A DNA stretch of 64,000 nt from positions 1,984,001 to 2,048,000 of the forward strand of contig JAWKNO010000002.1 of NCBI GenBank assembly GCA_041391665.1. Direction: 5' to 3'. Below the pieces are notes generated by a model, which was not told where the DNA came from, did not search any database, and worked only from the letters and a program-made list of their open reading frames with translations. The position numbers and the translations under genes are program-made. The DNA is from Bacteroidia bacterium (lineage in GTDB: Bacteria > Bacteroidota > Bacteroidia > J057). Positions 8,337 through 17,834 of the stretch are shown piece after piece. How positions within the stretch are numbered: position 1 is the first letter of the stretch; the number at the start of each line of letters is the position of its first letter.

Positions 8337-9908
8337 ATGCCAAATCCGAAAATTCTTTGGGTAGATGATGAAATAGACCTTCTGAAAGCTCATATACTGT
8401 TTTTGCGGGAGAAAAATTTTGATGTGGAAAGTGTCAGCAATGGCATTGATGCATTGGAAATGATCAAACAGGATAGTTATGATATCGTTTTTCTGGACGA
8501 ACAAATGCCCGGGATGGACGGGTTGACCGTTTTGTCTGAAATTCAACAGATAAAACCGAATACGCCGGTGATTATGATCACCAAGTCTGAAGAAGAGCAT
8601 ATCATGGAAGATGCGCTTGGCTCGCAGATCAGCGACTATCTGATCAAACCCGTCAAGCCCACGCAAATCCTGCTTGCCTGTAAAAAAATCCTCGAAAATA
8701 AGCGGCTCGTAACCGAAAAAGTAAACTCTGGCTATCAGCAGGATTTCCGGAATATAGCGATGCAATTTTTTGAAGACAATGACTTCAAAGACTGGGTGGA
8801 TATCTACCGTAAACTTATGTTTTGGGAAACCAAAATGGGAGAAAATACGGACAAAAGCATGGAGGAAGTGCTGACTACGCAGCTCGGAGAGGCGAACAAC
8901 AACTTTGGGAGATTTGTCAGTCGCAATTATATCGATTGGTTACATACTTCCAATCCAGCAGAAAAACCGATTCTTTCTCCTGATATTCTTCCTGAAACGA
9001 CTTTCCCGCTTCTCGATAAAGGATATGAAAGTGTATTCTTTATTCTGGTAGACTGCCTTCGTTATGACCAATGGAAAGCATTTGAGACAATTATTTCTGA
9101 ATTGTATTATATTGAAAATGAGCGGGCCTACTATGGCATTCTTCCCACTGCAACCCAATATGCGCGTAACGCCATTTTTGCCGGGATGATGCCTTCTGAA
9201 ATTGCATACCGATATCCCAAATTCTGGTTGAATGACGAAGAGGAAGGTGGCAAAAACAATTTTGAAGCAGATCTGCTGGCCGAACAGATCAAACGCAAAA
9301 AGCTGAACATCAAACACAGCTACCACAAAATCATCACCAACGAAGACGGAAAAAATCTCGCCGACAACATACTCAATCTGATGAACAATGACCTCAATGT
9401 CATTGTCTATAACTTTATAGATCTGCTTTCCCATTCCCGTACAGAGATGAACATTATCCGGGAACTGGCCCCCAATGAAGCAGCCTACCGGTCTATTTCC
9501 CGATCCTGGCTGGAATTTTCGCCCCTGCTACGTGTACTTCAGACACTCAGCCAGCGAAATGTAAGAATCGTTTTGACCACGGACCACGGAACCATTCGGG
9601 TAAAACGTCCTACGCGAATCATAGGCGACAGAAACACTACGACCAACCTCCGGTACAAACAGGGGAAAAACCTCAACTATGACGAAGGGGCCAAACATCT
9701 CTTTACAGTCAGAAAACCTGAAGATGCGTTTCTGCCCAAAACAAATGTAAGCTCCACCTACGTTTTTGCTATGGAGGACCACTTTTTTGCCTATCCCAAC
9801 AATTACAATTATTACGTCAACTATTATAAAGATACTTTTCAGCATGGCGGCATAAGTTTGGAGGAGATGATTATTCCAATAGTAGATCTTGTTCCGAAAA
9901 ACCGGTAA
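8337..9908 (+). CDS. porX: PorX-type response regulator with PglZ domain
   Basis: 523 aa. An N-terminal receiver domain (residues 1-120) has DDE near residue 10, a phospho-acceptor Asp near 52 in FLDEQMPGMDG, and the conserved Lys in LIKPVKP. The rest is a PglZ/alkaline-phosphatase-like domain with FILVDCLRYDQW, the THR-rich PTATQYARNA and LTTDHGT metal-site blocks. In Porphyromonas and Flavobacterium, PorX with kinase PorY controls the type IX secretion system, and the PglZ domain has been reported to act on nucleotides. Start chosen at the ATG at 8337; a TTG six bases earlier is less likely. porX-tsaE-ald is a recurrent order in this phylum. Confidence 0.95.
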   Translation: MPNPKILWVDDEIDLLKAHILFLREKNFDVESVSNGIDALEMIKQDSYDIVFLDEQMPGMDGLTVLSEIQQIKPNTPVIMITKSEEEHIMEDALGSQISDYLIKPVKPTQILLACKKILENKRLVTEKVNSGYQQDFRNIAMQFFEDNDFKDWVDIYRKLMFWETKMGENTDKSMEEVLTTQLGEANNNFGRFVSRNYIDWLHTSNPAEKPILSPDILPETTFPLLDKGYESVFFILVDCLRYDQWKAFETIISELYYIENERAYYGILPTATQYARNAIFAGMMPSEIAYRYPKFWLNDEEEGGKNNFEADLLAEQIKRKKLNIKHSYHKIITNEDGKNLADNILNLMNNDLNVIVYNFIDLLSHSRTEMNIIRELAPNEAAYRSISRSWLEFSPLLRVLQTLSQRNVRIVLTTDHGTIRVKRPTRIIGDRNTTTNLRYKQGKNLNYDEGAKHLFTVRKPEDAFLPKTNVSSTYVFAMEDHFFAYPNNYNYYVNYYKDTFQHGGISLEEMIIPIVDLVPKNR

Positions 9909-9990
9909 AAATTTACTATTGGATAATTTGCCAGTCGGTGATTATCTTTGAGCCCTTTCAGCAAAACCGGCAAACCCAAACAACCCCCGT

Positions 9991-10413
9991 ATGCAGGAAC
10001 ATATATTTCGGAGTCACACGGAGTCTGAGAATCCGGAGATTGCAAAAAGCGTTTTAGCTGTTTGTAATCCTCTGAAAATTTTTGCACTTTACGGTGACTT
10101 GGGAGCGGGAAAAACAACCCTTATCAAAAGCTTTTGTGAGGTTTTGGGTGTGGATGAACCTGTAACCAGTCCGACGTTCACCCTGGTGAATGAATATGCC
10201 AGCCTTACTACCTCTGTGTATCATTTTGACTTTTATCGTATTCGTTCCGAAACCGAAGCTTATGATATTGGTATAGAAGAGTATTTGGATTCTGGTGCTT
10301 ATATTTTTATCGAGTGGCCTGAAAAAATCCCGACCTTGCTCCCCACCGAAACCGCCCGGATTCATATACATATTGCTGAAAATGACTGTAGAGTAATTCG
10401 CTTAATTTGCTGA
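9991..10413 (+). CDS. tsaE: tRNA t6A biosynthesis ATPase TsaE
   Basis: 140 aa, normal for the family. P-loop GDLGAGKTT near residues 34-42. The signature blocks SPTFTLVNEY, HFDFYRI and FIEWPEKIP follow in order. TsaE works with TsaB and TsaD to make N6-threonylcarbamoyladenosine at A37 of ANN-decoding tRNAs in the cytoplasm. The gene follows porX by 82 bp and is separated from ald by 4 bp, so tsaE and ald are probably co-transcribed. Confidence 0.95.
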   Translation: MQEHIFRSHTESENPEIAKSVLAVCNPLKIFALYGDLGAGKTTLIKSFCEVLGVDEPVTSPTFTLVNEYASLTTSVYHFDFYRIRSETEAYDIGIEEYLDSGAYIFIEWPEKIPTLLPTETARIHIHIAENDCRVIRLIC

Positions 10414-10417
10414 CTGA

Positions 10418-11662
10418 ATGGGGAAAATCTCTTTTGCAATAGACAGTGGTTTGTTTTCGGGAATTTATCCCGGTTCATGGGCCGTGCCGCAGGAAATGCC
10501 TGCAAGGGCCGACAAATCGCGAAGAAATCTTAAAATCGGTATTCCCAAAGAGGGATTTTTTCAGGAAAACAGGGTAGCACTTACGCCTTCCTCTGCTGCT
10601 GTTCTCGTCGCCAATGGCCATGAAGTATATATTGAACACAAGGCCGGTGAGGGAGCCAGATTTACAGACAAAGACTATTCTGAAGTGGGTGTTATCATCT
10701 GCTATAAACGGGAAGACGTTTTCAAACAGGCAGACTTTATCTTGAAAATATCTCCGCTTTCCGGAGAAGAGCTGGCATTGCTGCGGGAAAACCAGACTTT
10801 AATTTCTGCCGTTAACCTGGGAAGTCTTACCCCCGACTATCTGAATCAACTTATTCGCAAAAATATTACCGCTATCGGATTTGAATTTTACCGGGGGGGA
10901 GACAACTCTCTGCCGCTGGTTCAAATGATGAGCGAAATCGCCGGTGTGTCCTCCATTCATATTGCCTCCGAATTGCTCACGGGCAACAACGACGGACAGG
11001 GTATTCTGTTGGGAGGAATTACCGGTATCCCCCCTGCAGAAGTAACGATCATCGGAGCGGGAAATGTAGGCTTTAATGCGGCTCAAACCGCAATGGGAAT
11101 GGGCGCCAGAGTAAGGATCATAGATGAAGAAATTTACAAACTCCGGCGGATAGAAAAAGAATTGGGGATCAATGTATATACCTCGGTAGCGCAGGGAAAC
11201 TATATCTACGATGCAGTAGTAGCCGCAGATGTCGTGATCGGCGCAGCTTACAGAGAAGGCCAACGCACACCGATGGTTGTTACCGAAGATATGGTAAGAC
11301 AAATGCGGGCTGGCTCTGTTATAATTGATGTCGCCATTGACCAGGGCGGCTGTATTGAAACCAGCCGGCTTACGACCCACGACCAACCTACTTTTATTAA
11401 ACACGACGTCATTCACTACTGTGTACCCAATATCGCATCAAGGGTAGCAAGAACGGCCTCTATCGCAATCAGCAATATCCTTGGCCCACTCCTGGTAAGC
11501 ATTGGCGACAGTGGAGGAATAGACAACCTCGTCAGATATAACGAAGGCCTGAAACAGGGCATTTACATATACCGGCGTCATCTTACCAAAAAGAATATCG
11601 CCAGAATCTTTGGAATGAGTATGAACTACCGGGATATAGACCTGCTCATTGTCTCGATGTGA
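10418..11662 (+). CDS. ald: Alanine dehydrogenase
   Basis: 414 aa. Residues 40-175 form the AlaDH/PNT N-terminal domain (IGIPKEGFFQENRVALTP and GHEVYIEHKAG). The NAD-binding Rossmann motif GAGNVGFNAA lies near 214-223, and VIIDVAIDQGGCIETS plus HYCVPNIASRVART are further family blocks. It catalyses reversible NAD-dependent deamination of L-alanine to pyruvate. An N-terminal stretch of about 35 residues before the domain is longer than in Bacillus Ald, but such leaders are common in Bacteroidota homologues. Very close to tsaE (4 bp). Confidence 0.93.
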   Translation: MGKISFAIDSGLFSGIYPGSWAVPQEMPARADKSRRNLKIGIPKEGFFQENRVALTPSSAAVLVANGHEVYIEHKAGEGARFTDKDYSEVGVIICYKREDVFKQADFILKISPLSGEELALLRENQTLISAVNLGSLTPDYLNQLIRKNITAIGFEFYRGGDNSLPLVQMMSEIAGVSSIHIASELLTGNNDGQGILLGGITGIPPAEVTIIGAGNVGFNAAQTAMGMGARVRIIDEEIYKLRRIEKELGINVYTSVAQGNYIYDAVVAADVVIGAAYREGQRTPMVVTEDMVRQMRAGSVIIDVAIDQGGCIETSRLTTHDQPTFIKHDVIHYCVPNIASRVARTASIAISNILGPLLVSIGDSGGIDNLVRYNEGLKQGIYIYRRHLTKKNIARIFGMSMNYRDIDLLIVSM

Positions 11663-11737
11663 TTTTTATTACAGATTCCCGGTGACTTTTTCTGATTTCT
11701 TTTGTCTATTAGTATATAGCCAATAAATTTATTCGTC

Positions 11738-12457
11738 ATGAAAATAACAAAAACTCTACTTCTCGCAGGTATGCTCTCAATCGCCGGCTTCTTCACAGCT
11801 TCGGCTCAGGAAATTGTCGAAGGCTCCCGCAACTTTATCAAAAACGAGTCTTATAATGCGCTTTCTGTAGTAGTCGTCGGCCAACCCAAAAACGTGGAAG
11901 CTGTCCTCGACAAAAAATTTGAAGCCGCAACAGGCAGTAAACCCAAAAACTCCAAAGGGGTAAAAATGATTGAAGGTGCCAGCTATGCACGAATGTCATC
12001 CAATACGCTCGATATGTTTTACAAAGTGGAGGCAGCCACAAAAACAGACAATAACCATACCCGGGTGAATCTTTTCCTTTCTTCAGGAAATAATAATTTT
12101 ATCACCTCCGAGTCTGACCCGGAAACCATGCGCGGTGCTTCTGAAATCCTGAAAGGGCTGCAAACAGAAGTTACCATCTACGAATTTGAACTCGCCATTG
12201 AAGAGCAAACCAAAGTCATCGACAAAGCTATTAAAGACCATGAAAAAATGGTCAGCGATAGCGTCAAACTCGAAAATAAGCTGGCTGAAACACTTCAGGA
12301 AATCGAAAACAATAAAATAGACCGCCGAAACCAACTGGAAACCATTGAGCAGGAAAAAATGAAACTAGCTGGCTTCCAGGAAGAAATGACCAAAGTTATC
12401 AGCGGTTCTCAGGGAATCAAGGAAGAAACGCCCGCCATTAAGGAGGACAATAATTAA
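11738..12457 (+). CDS. Exported coiled-coil protein of unknown function
   Basis: 239 aa. Signal peptide 1-24 (LSIAGFFTASAQ|E). The first half is a compact domain with GSRNFIKNESYNALSVVV and a middle block LDMFYKVEA. Residues about 145-228 are a charged heptad-rich coiled coil (EEQTKVIDKAIKDHEKMV, then alternating E, K and L), ending in an acidic tail. I do not recognise the family; it may be a periplasmic or outer-membrane-associated scaffold. Convergent with the MaoC gene, with 3 bp between the two stop codons. Confidence 0.75.
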   Translation: MKITKTLLLAGMLSIAGFFTASAQEIVEGSRNFIKNESYNALSVVVVGQPKNVEAVLDKKFEAATGSKPKNSKGVKMIEGASYARMSSNTLDMFYKVEAATKTDNNHTRVNLFLSSGNNNFITSESDPETMRGASEILKGLQTEVTIYEFELAIEEQTKVIDKAIKDHEKMVSDSVKLENKLAETLQEIENNKIDRRNQLETIEQEKMKLAGFQEEMTKVISGSQGIKEETPAIKEDNN

Positions 12458-12460
12458 TCC

Positions 12461-12862
12461 TTAGATTTTTAACGAATTCATCACAAAAGCCTCCCCTGTC
12501 AGGGTAGGCTTTTTGTCTTCTACAGAGATAATAGTAGTCTCGATTTTCGCCCGATGACGCCTCTCATCGACTTCCATAACTGTAAAAACTGCCTTATAGG
12601 TCTCTCCGGCAAACATCGGCCTGCGAAATGTCATGGTTTGGCTAAGGTAAATGGTGCCCTCTCCCGGAAACTCGGTGCCCATCACTCTTGAAATCACACT
12701 CCCGCCTAAAAATCCGTGGATAATCGGCCTCTTAAAAGGTGTCTGGGCTGCGTATTCTGCATCCAGATGAATAGGGTTGTAATCTCCCGAAACAGCCGCA
12801 AAGGCAACTACATCTTCCTGGGAAAAGGAAAATTCGACTTCGTAGGTATCTCCTGTTTTCAT
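12461..12862 (-). CDS. MaoC-like (R)-enoyl-CoA hydratase
   Basis: 133 aa, single hot-dog fold. The hydratase motif is intact (FAAVSGDYNPIHLDAEYA, with the catalytic Asp and His about residues 27 and 32). It is followed by the GFLGGSVISRVMG helix and the ETYKAVFTVME and TTIISVEDKKPTLTGEA strands. Family members hydrate (R)-specific enoyl-CoA in fatty-acid or polyhydroxyalkanoate metabolism. The substrate is not shown, and a thioesterase-like role cannot be excluded. Probably in one unit with the upstream EXPERA-like gene (19 bp gap). Confidence 0.85.
   Translation of the reverse strand: MKTGDTYEVEFSFSQEDVVAFAAVSGDYNPIHLDAEYAAQTPFKRPIIHGFLGGSVISRVMGTEFPGEGTIYLSQTMTFRRPMFAGETYKAVFTVMEVDERRHRAKIETTIISVEDKKPTLTGEAFVMNSLKI
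12484..12515 (+). terminator. Terminator inside the 3' end of the convergent MaoC gene
   Basis: AAAAGCCT (12485-12492) pairs with AGGCTTTT (12506-12513), with CCCTGTCAGGG making further stem inside, followed by a T run on the plus strand. It would stop transcripts of the 11738-12457 gene but lies within codons of the opposite-strand gene. Confidence 0.6.
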
Positions 12863-12881
12863 TTTGATTTAATTAAGGCAT

Positions 12882-13394
12882 TCAGGAAAATGGTTTGGGT
12901 TTCCACATCCGAACCATCATCAGTGCCGGAACAATTAAATAGGCAATATTGGTAAAAAAATACCGCACAAGGTCAGGCTCCACACATTCCGGCAATTGTT
13001 GCCAGCCTTCACGGGCCACCTGTCCAAACATTCCCTCAGCCATGTAAGTGATCATACCGTGGGTCAGCGCGCCACCATAAATAAGCCCGGGAACCCGGAT
13101 ATTTTCCCAACCCCTGACAAAGCCCAATACAAAATATACATACAAGGGCAACCAGATAAACGCTGAAATCCACGCAGAAACACGCACTTGTGGGGGATTT
13201 GCAATCAGCAGCGGGTCAGCGTACTTAGCGTAATTGTGGTAAATAAACCGCTCAACGGCATATCCACTATTGGGATCCAATTGGCCGTTTAATCCGTTTA
13301 CAGAATCTGTGACAATCGACGTAACGATAAACAGGCTAAATGCAATGACAAAAAACCAATCGTATTTTCGTTCACTCAGGGGTTTGGGTAGCAT
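12882..13394 (-). CDS. EXPERA/TMEM97-like four-helix membrane protein
   Basis: 170 aa with four predicted helices: FFVIAFSLFIVTSIVTD, WISAFIWLPLYVYFVL, GLIYGGALTHGMITYMA and FFTNIAYLIVPALMMV. The N-terminal PLSERKYDW, the Asp at the end of helix 1 and the acidic residue in helix 3 recall the EXPERA domain of TMEM97/EBP proteins, which bind or isomerise sterols. Bacterial members are of unknown role. Pairing with a MaoC hydratase hints at lipid metabolism (inference). Confidence 0.6.
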   Translation of the reverse strand: MLPKPLSERKYDWFFVIAFSLFIVTSIVTDSVNGLNGQLDPNSGYAVERFIYHNYAKYADPLLIANPPQVRVSAWISAFIWLPLYVYFVLGFVRGWENIRVPGLIYGGALTHGMITYMAEGMFGQVAREGWQQLPECVEPDLVRYFFTNIAYLIVPALMMVRMWKPKPFS

Positions 13395-13515
13395 ATGGAT
13401 TATTTATAAAATAATACTCTGAGCAGGCACTTTTGCTGCGTCGTTTCAAAGATTCAGTTTTTTTTCGAAATTCCGGACAACCTTTTTAAAAAAATATCTC
13501 AATTTTACAGTACAC

Positions 13516-14256
13516 ATGGTTGAACACGTACTCAGAAAAATTAAAAAACGGCTGTTTCCCGGCCCTGTGGATATATCCGATGAGTATATCAACCGATTGT
13601 TTTGCGCCAATGCAGGCATGCTTCTCAGGGGCAATCTCTATGCATTCGACTATGCAATCAAAAATTTGCCATCTGATGCTCCGGTCGTAGAAATCGGCTC
13701 CTACTGCGGGTTGTCAACCAATGTGCTTACTTATTACCTAGAAAAATACAACAAACCTAATGCACTGTTTACCTGCGATACCTGGGAATATATGGGTGAA
13801 AAAGATCATCTTAATCCCGGAGCGCCTTATTTACAAATGGTGGGTGAACATCCTTCGCTTACACGAGAAGACTATATGCAGTTTGTAAAAAACAGCTTCA
13901 AACAAAATATACTTATGTTTAGCAGCAGGCGATTGCCTTTTAGTTATGAATGCACTTCAAGTTCTTTTTTTTCTGCGTGGGAACATAAAGCCAAAAGTGC
14001 AGATCTTTTCGGGAGAATGGAACAAATGGGCGGGCCTATAAGTTTTTGTTTTGTCGATGGCGATCACCGCTATGAATATGCCCGGAATGACTGGGAAAAT
14101 CTGGATAAATATCTCGAATCCGGAGGATTTGTCCTGTTAGATGATTCGGGCGATCATATCAGTGGAAGCAGGAACCAACTGGCACGGGAACTAAAAAATC
14201 ACTCTGGTTATGAATATGTTCTAAAAAATCCAAACTATCTGTTCAGAAAAAAATAG
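13516..14256 (+). CDS. Class I SAM-dependent methyltransferase (Methyltransf_24-like)
   Basis: 246 aa. Motif I is VVEIGSYCGLSTNVLTYYL (about residues 56-74), with an acidic residue in LFTCDTWEY. The late block SFCFVDGDHRYEYARNDWENL followed by GGFVLLDDSG is the hallmark of the Methyltransf_24/cephalosporin-hydroxylase-like group, often found in glycan and antigen clusters. First gene of a three-gene set with a GT-C glycosyltransferase 22 bp downstream. Substrate unknown; a sugar or lipid-linked glycan is likely from context. Confidence 0.8.
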   Translation: MVEHVLRKIKKRLFPGPVDISDEYINRLFCANAGMLLRGNLYAFDYAIKNLPSDAPVVEIGSYCGLSTNVLTYYLEKYNKPNALFTCDTWEYMGEKDHLNPGAPYLQMVGEHPSLTREDYMQFVKNSFKQNILMFSSRRLPFSYECTSSSFFSAWEHKAKSADLFGRMEQMGGPISFCFVDGDHRYEYARNDWENLDKYLESGGFVLLDDSGDHISGSRNQLARELKNHSGYEYVLKNPNYLFRKK

Positions 14257-14278
14257 CCCGCCAGTCAAAATAGCAAAT

Positions 14279-15712
14279 ATGAAACCTCCCCGGCACACTA
14301 TCCTTTATTTTCTGCCACTGGCAGCATTCGTAGTCGTTCGCTGGGGGATGGATTTCAACGGATTGTACGGACAGGATGGGCATTCATTTTATCAGTTTTC
14401 ACTCGAAATCATTCGCTCATTAAGGGGAAATGCAGATTTTAGTCAATTCCGCGTTCCTCCTATCTATCCCCTTGCCGGGGCAATTCCCGGATTTTTTGCC
14501 GGACATCCTGACTTTTTCCTCCAACTGATTTCGGCACTCAGCCTTACCGGAACTGCCTGGATGGCAGACCGCATCATCAGGCATATTCATCCCAAATCGC
14601 CCGAAAATTCTGTTGCCACCTATCTCAGCGTGATCCTAATCCTCTCTCCCTATATGCTGCGAGGTTCCCTGATGGTCATGACTGATTTGATGACGACTTT
14701 CCTTTCCACCTTAGCCGTGTATTATATCATACAGTATCGGCAACAAACCGCTGCCCGGCAGATAATCCTATTGACAGGCGCGGCTTCACTCGCATTTCTT
14801 ACCCGGTATGCAGTTGCCCCCCTGCTGGCAATTCCATGCACATTGGTAATCGGGATAATGATCCGGGAGAAAAAATGGACGCATATAGTATTGGCAGCAG
14901 GGGTAGTTTTGATCTGTTTTGTACCCTTCCTGCTTATAAAACAGGGAAATACCAATGAATTTGCCAATCACCACCTGATGACTTCATGGTCTGTGCTCAA
15001 TGCCTTCCGCCGGTCTTTCTCAGGCCCTGATGGCACAGCCAATTATCAGATAATCAATCTGGTAACAGTATTTTATCATTTTTTTCATCCAGCATATATT
15101 TTCCCGGGTATTGCACTGGTGATATTTGTGAGAAAGGTAGATTTACAAAAAGAATCTGTTAAGTTTTTGCTGGCTTCGATTGTATTATACTCCCTGTTTA
15201 TCGCAGGGTTAAACTTTCAAAATAAGCGGTACCTGATTCTGAGTTTTCCCCTGGTAGCCATTTGCTTTTTCCCAGCCTGGCAGCGAATAAAAGCACAGAT
15301 ACCCACGACCACCTTTACAATTGCGGTTATTATCACAGCATTTATACAACTGGCCTTTTCAGCCTACCTTTTTCGGAGTTTTTATAAAATCAGCCAGACA
15401 GAAAAATTTCTGGTGAAAGAAATTTCGGCTCTTCCCCCTACCCTTTTATATACCTTCGAATTAAATATGGCCTTTAAATCCTACGAAGTTCCCCATCAGG
15501 TTCACAGTCTCTACGATCGTAAAATTGATATTTTTCCCGAAAACAGCCTGCTGCTGGTCAATGAAGTCAAATGGGAAAATCAGTGGAAGGATCAAAATCC
15601 TGTGATCAATATGAACTTTGCCCGCAGCCAATATGAAACAGAACTCCTCAACCAGTTTCCCGAGGGGTGGACATTGTACAGGATCAGAGAAAGAAAACGC
15701 CGCCAGCCATGA
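14279..15712 (+). CDS. GT-C family (GT39/ArnT-like) membrane glycosyltransferase
   Basis: 477 aa with about 10-11 hydrophobic helices and a short soluble C-terminal part. The first periplasmic loop carries an acidic residue in GLYGQDGHSFYQFS, placed as in GT-C enzymes where an Asp acts as the catalytic base. GT-C enzymes move a sugar from a polyprenyl-phosphate donor to protein or lipid on the outer face of the inner membrane. Its stop overlaps the start of the next gene (ATGA, 15709-15712). Acceptor and donor cannot be read. Confidence 0.75.
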   Translation: MKPPRHTILYFLPLAAFVVVRWGMDFNGLYGQDGHSFYQFSLEIIRSLRGNADFSQFRVPPIYPLAGAIPGFFAGHPDFFLQLISALSLTGTAWMADRIIRHIHPKSPENSVATYLSVILILSPYMLRGSLMVMTDLMTTFLSTLAVYYIIQYRQQTAARQIILLTGAASLAFLTRYAVAPLLAIPCTLVIGIMIREKKWTHIVLAAGVVLICFVPFLLIKQGNTNEFANHHLMTSWSVLNAFRRSFSGPDGTANYQIINLVTVFYHFFHPAYIFPGIALVIFVRKVDLQKESVKFLLASIVLYSLFIAGLNFQNKRYLILSFPLVAICFFPAWQRIKAQIPTTTFTIAVIITAFIQLAFSAYLFRSFYKISQTEKFLVKEISALPPTLLYTFELNMAFKSYEVPHQVHSLYDRKIDIFPENSLLLVNEVKWENQWKDQNPVINMNFARSQYETELLNQFPEGWTLYRIRERKRRQP

Positions 15713-17796
15713 TGCTGAATATCCGTTCGACTATCTGGCGAAAATCCCGCACAGCCCTGATTTTTGCTGTACGAAACTTGCTGATACCCATTTTAAATAT
15801 TAGTATTTCACTTTTGGTCATACAGCTGGGCAGCGAAACCCTTTGGGGAGGTTTTGTCAATACGCTGATATGGGTCAGTCTGACCTTACATATTCTTTCC
15901 TGGGGTAATAAAGAGTATTTACTGCGGATTTTCAGTAAAAATCCCTCCCGAATCATTCAGGTATGGCAGGAAAATTTATTCACCCGAGGAACGGGCCTTT
16001 TCCTCGCAGCAGGAATTTTTCTATGGCAAGGGTTTCCATCCGGAACATACGGTTGGATTTTGCTTTGGCTTATGACAGCTTTTATTGCCCAGTCCTGGGA
16101 AGTGATTGTATTGTATGAAAAACAGTTTGGATTGGCAATTTTCACAGAACTGGCGGGGTTTGGGCTGATTGCTGGCGGGTTATTCCGTCTGGGAGGGGAT
16201 ATCACCCTGATTCAGATAGTTTACCTTTACGCGATTTCCAACCTGCTCAAATCTGCTATGCTAACCTTTTGGTTCAGGAAAACAGGGTTGGCCGTCTTCC
16301 AATTTTCGCTAAGCAAAAAACACCTTTCCGAAGCGTTTCCCTTCTTTCTTGTAGGACTGAGTGGCATGCTCAACACCCGCATAGATCTTTACATGGCAAA
16401 TGCCTGGCTGACAGAAGATAAAGTCGCCGTTTATCAGGTGATGACCAGTCTCTTTATTTACCTCCAGGCATTTTCAGGAATGATCACCTTACCATTTGTC
16501 AAAAACATATACCGGCTTCCCAGTGAAAATATAGCCCGAATCCCATACAAGTTGGGCGGCATAGGACTGGTTTTACTGTTAGCAGCAATACCCGCGACCT
16601 GGTGGGTACTGAATGGCCTTTACAAATTTGACCTGGAAGCAGCTTTTTATGTATGGGGGTTTCTGCTGGCATTTCCCATCTATTGGTATTTGCCGACCAT
16701 TTACCTTTGTTATAAACACCAGAAGGAAGGGCTGGTGTTGGGGCTAAATGCCCTTGGAATAGCCGTGAATATCGGGTTGAATATATACTTTATTCCGCTT
16801 TGGGACATCAAGGGAGCCCTGATAGCGAGTGTGATTGCCCAATGGGTAATTTTATTTTGCTACGAATATTACCGAAACAAACTTCCGCGGCCGCCTTACC
16901 CCGCCAAACCAATTTCCCGAGACGAGATTATCAGAGGAGAAAAGCTCCGGTGCCCTGAATGTGGCGGAGAGATTCATATCGCTGAGGCTATCTGTACCGG
17001 CGGACATACATTTGAAACCGAAAACCACGTCCTCCGGCTGGTAACCGAAAAAAAGGCTGAGCAGTTGGATCCATTTTTGGAAAAATTTGCGCGATTTCGC
17101 GAAAAAACCGGATGGTTTATCGAAGATCCGACGATTTTCCCACGCCTCCCATTTGTCAAGGAAAGCGAAGCGCCAGGGTTTTGGCGAGCCAAACAAGCAG
17201 ATTTTGAGATTATTTTTCAATTGTTGAGACAGAAGAATCAGCAAAAAATCCTTGAAATCGGCGCATGGAATGGCTGGCTGAGTCATCATCTTGTCAGAGC
17301 CGGGCACGCACTTACCAGTGTCGATTATTTTATCCACCCGAAAGACGGGCAGGGAGCAATGAAGTATTATCCCGAAAAATGGCTGGCGGTACAGATGGAA
17401 GTGGAGGAAATGGAATTGTTGGCCGGCGACTACGATATGATAATTCTGAACCGTTGTTTTGCCTATTATACCGATCCGGCGGAGGCGTTGCGCCTGCTAA
17501 AGCAGAAGCTGCGGCCCGGAGGCATTCTGTTAATGACAGGATTGCATATTTATCCTGACGGAGAAGCGCGAAAAGCGGAAATGGCAGCCTATGAACAAAC
17601 CTTTCTGGAGGAAAACGGGTTCCCCCTATTTTCAAAACCTACGCGCGGTTATCTCGATAAGCGAGATAAAGACGATTTAGTAAATGCAGGAGTAAAACTT
17701 TTTGTATATCGAAAAATGATGATTCACAACCTGAAGACAGGCTTATTTCCTGGAAGGGCGAAAATGTATTATGGGGTTTATAATCAGGCACTGTGA
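15709..17796 (+). CDS. Flippase (Wzx-like) fused to zinc-ribbon methyltransferase
   Basis: 695 aa. Residues 1-415 contain about 12 helices of a polysaccharide-exporter (MOP/Wzx) type (FPFFLVGLSGMLNTRIDLYMAN is the core of helices 7-8). A short linker then leads to a zinc-ribbon (CPECG ... C..GH, near residues 415-440) and a class I methyltransferase domain (LEIGAWNGWLSHHLV, VDYF, DMIILNRCF, LRPGGILLMTG). The start at 15709 is chosen because it overlaps the previous stop by 4 bp. The ORF is continuous, so the fusion is not a frame artefact. It would flip and methylate the same lipid-linked glycan (inference). Confidence 0.8.
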   Translation: MMLNIRSTIWRKSRTALIFAVRNLLIPILNISISLLVIQLGSETLWGGFVNTLIWVSLTLHILSWGNKEYLLRIFSKNPSRIIQVWQENLFTRGTGLFLAAGIFLWQGFPSGTYGWILLWLMTAFIAQSWEVIVLYEKQFGLAIFTELAGFGLIAGGLFRLGGDITLIQIVYLYAISNLLKSAMLTFWFRKTGLAVFQFSLSKKHLSEAFPFFLVGLSGMLNTRIDLYMANAWLTEDKVAVYQVMTSLFIYLQAFSGMITLPFVKNIYRLPSENIARIPYKLGGIGLVLLLAAIPATWWVLNGLYKFDLEAAFYVWGFLLAFPIYWYLPTIYLCYKHQKEGLVLGLNALGIAVNIGLNIYFIPLWDIKGALIASVIAQWVILFCYEYYRNKLPRPPYPAKPISRDEIIRGEKLRCPECGGEIHIAEAICTGGHTFETENHVLRLVTEKKAEQLDPFLEKFARFREKTGWFIEDPTIFPRLPFVKESEAPGFWRAKQADFEIIFQLLRQKNQQKILEIGAWNGWLSHHLVRAGHALTSVDYFIHPKDGQGAMKYYPEKWLAVQMEVEEMELLAGDYDMIILNRCFAYYTDPAEALRLLKQKLRPGGILLMTGLHIYPDGEARKAEMAAYEQTFLEENGFPLFSKPTRGYLDKRDKDDLVNAGVKLFVYRKMMIHNLKTGLFPGRAKMYYGVYNQAL

Positions 17797-17834
17797 TTTC
17801 CTCCTGTTTTATCATTTGAGAAAACGATAAATGC

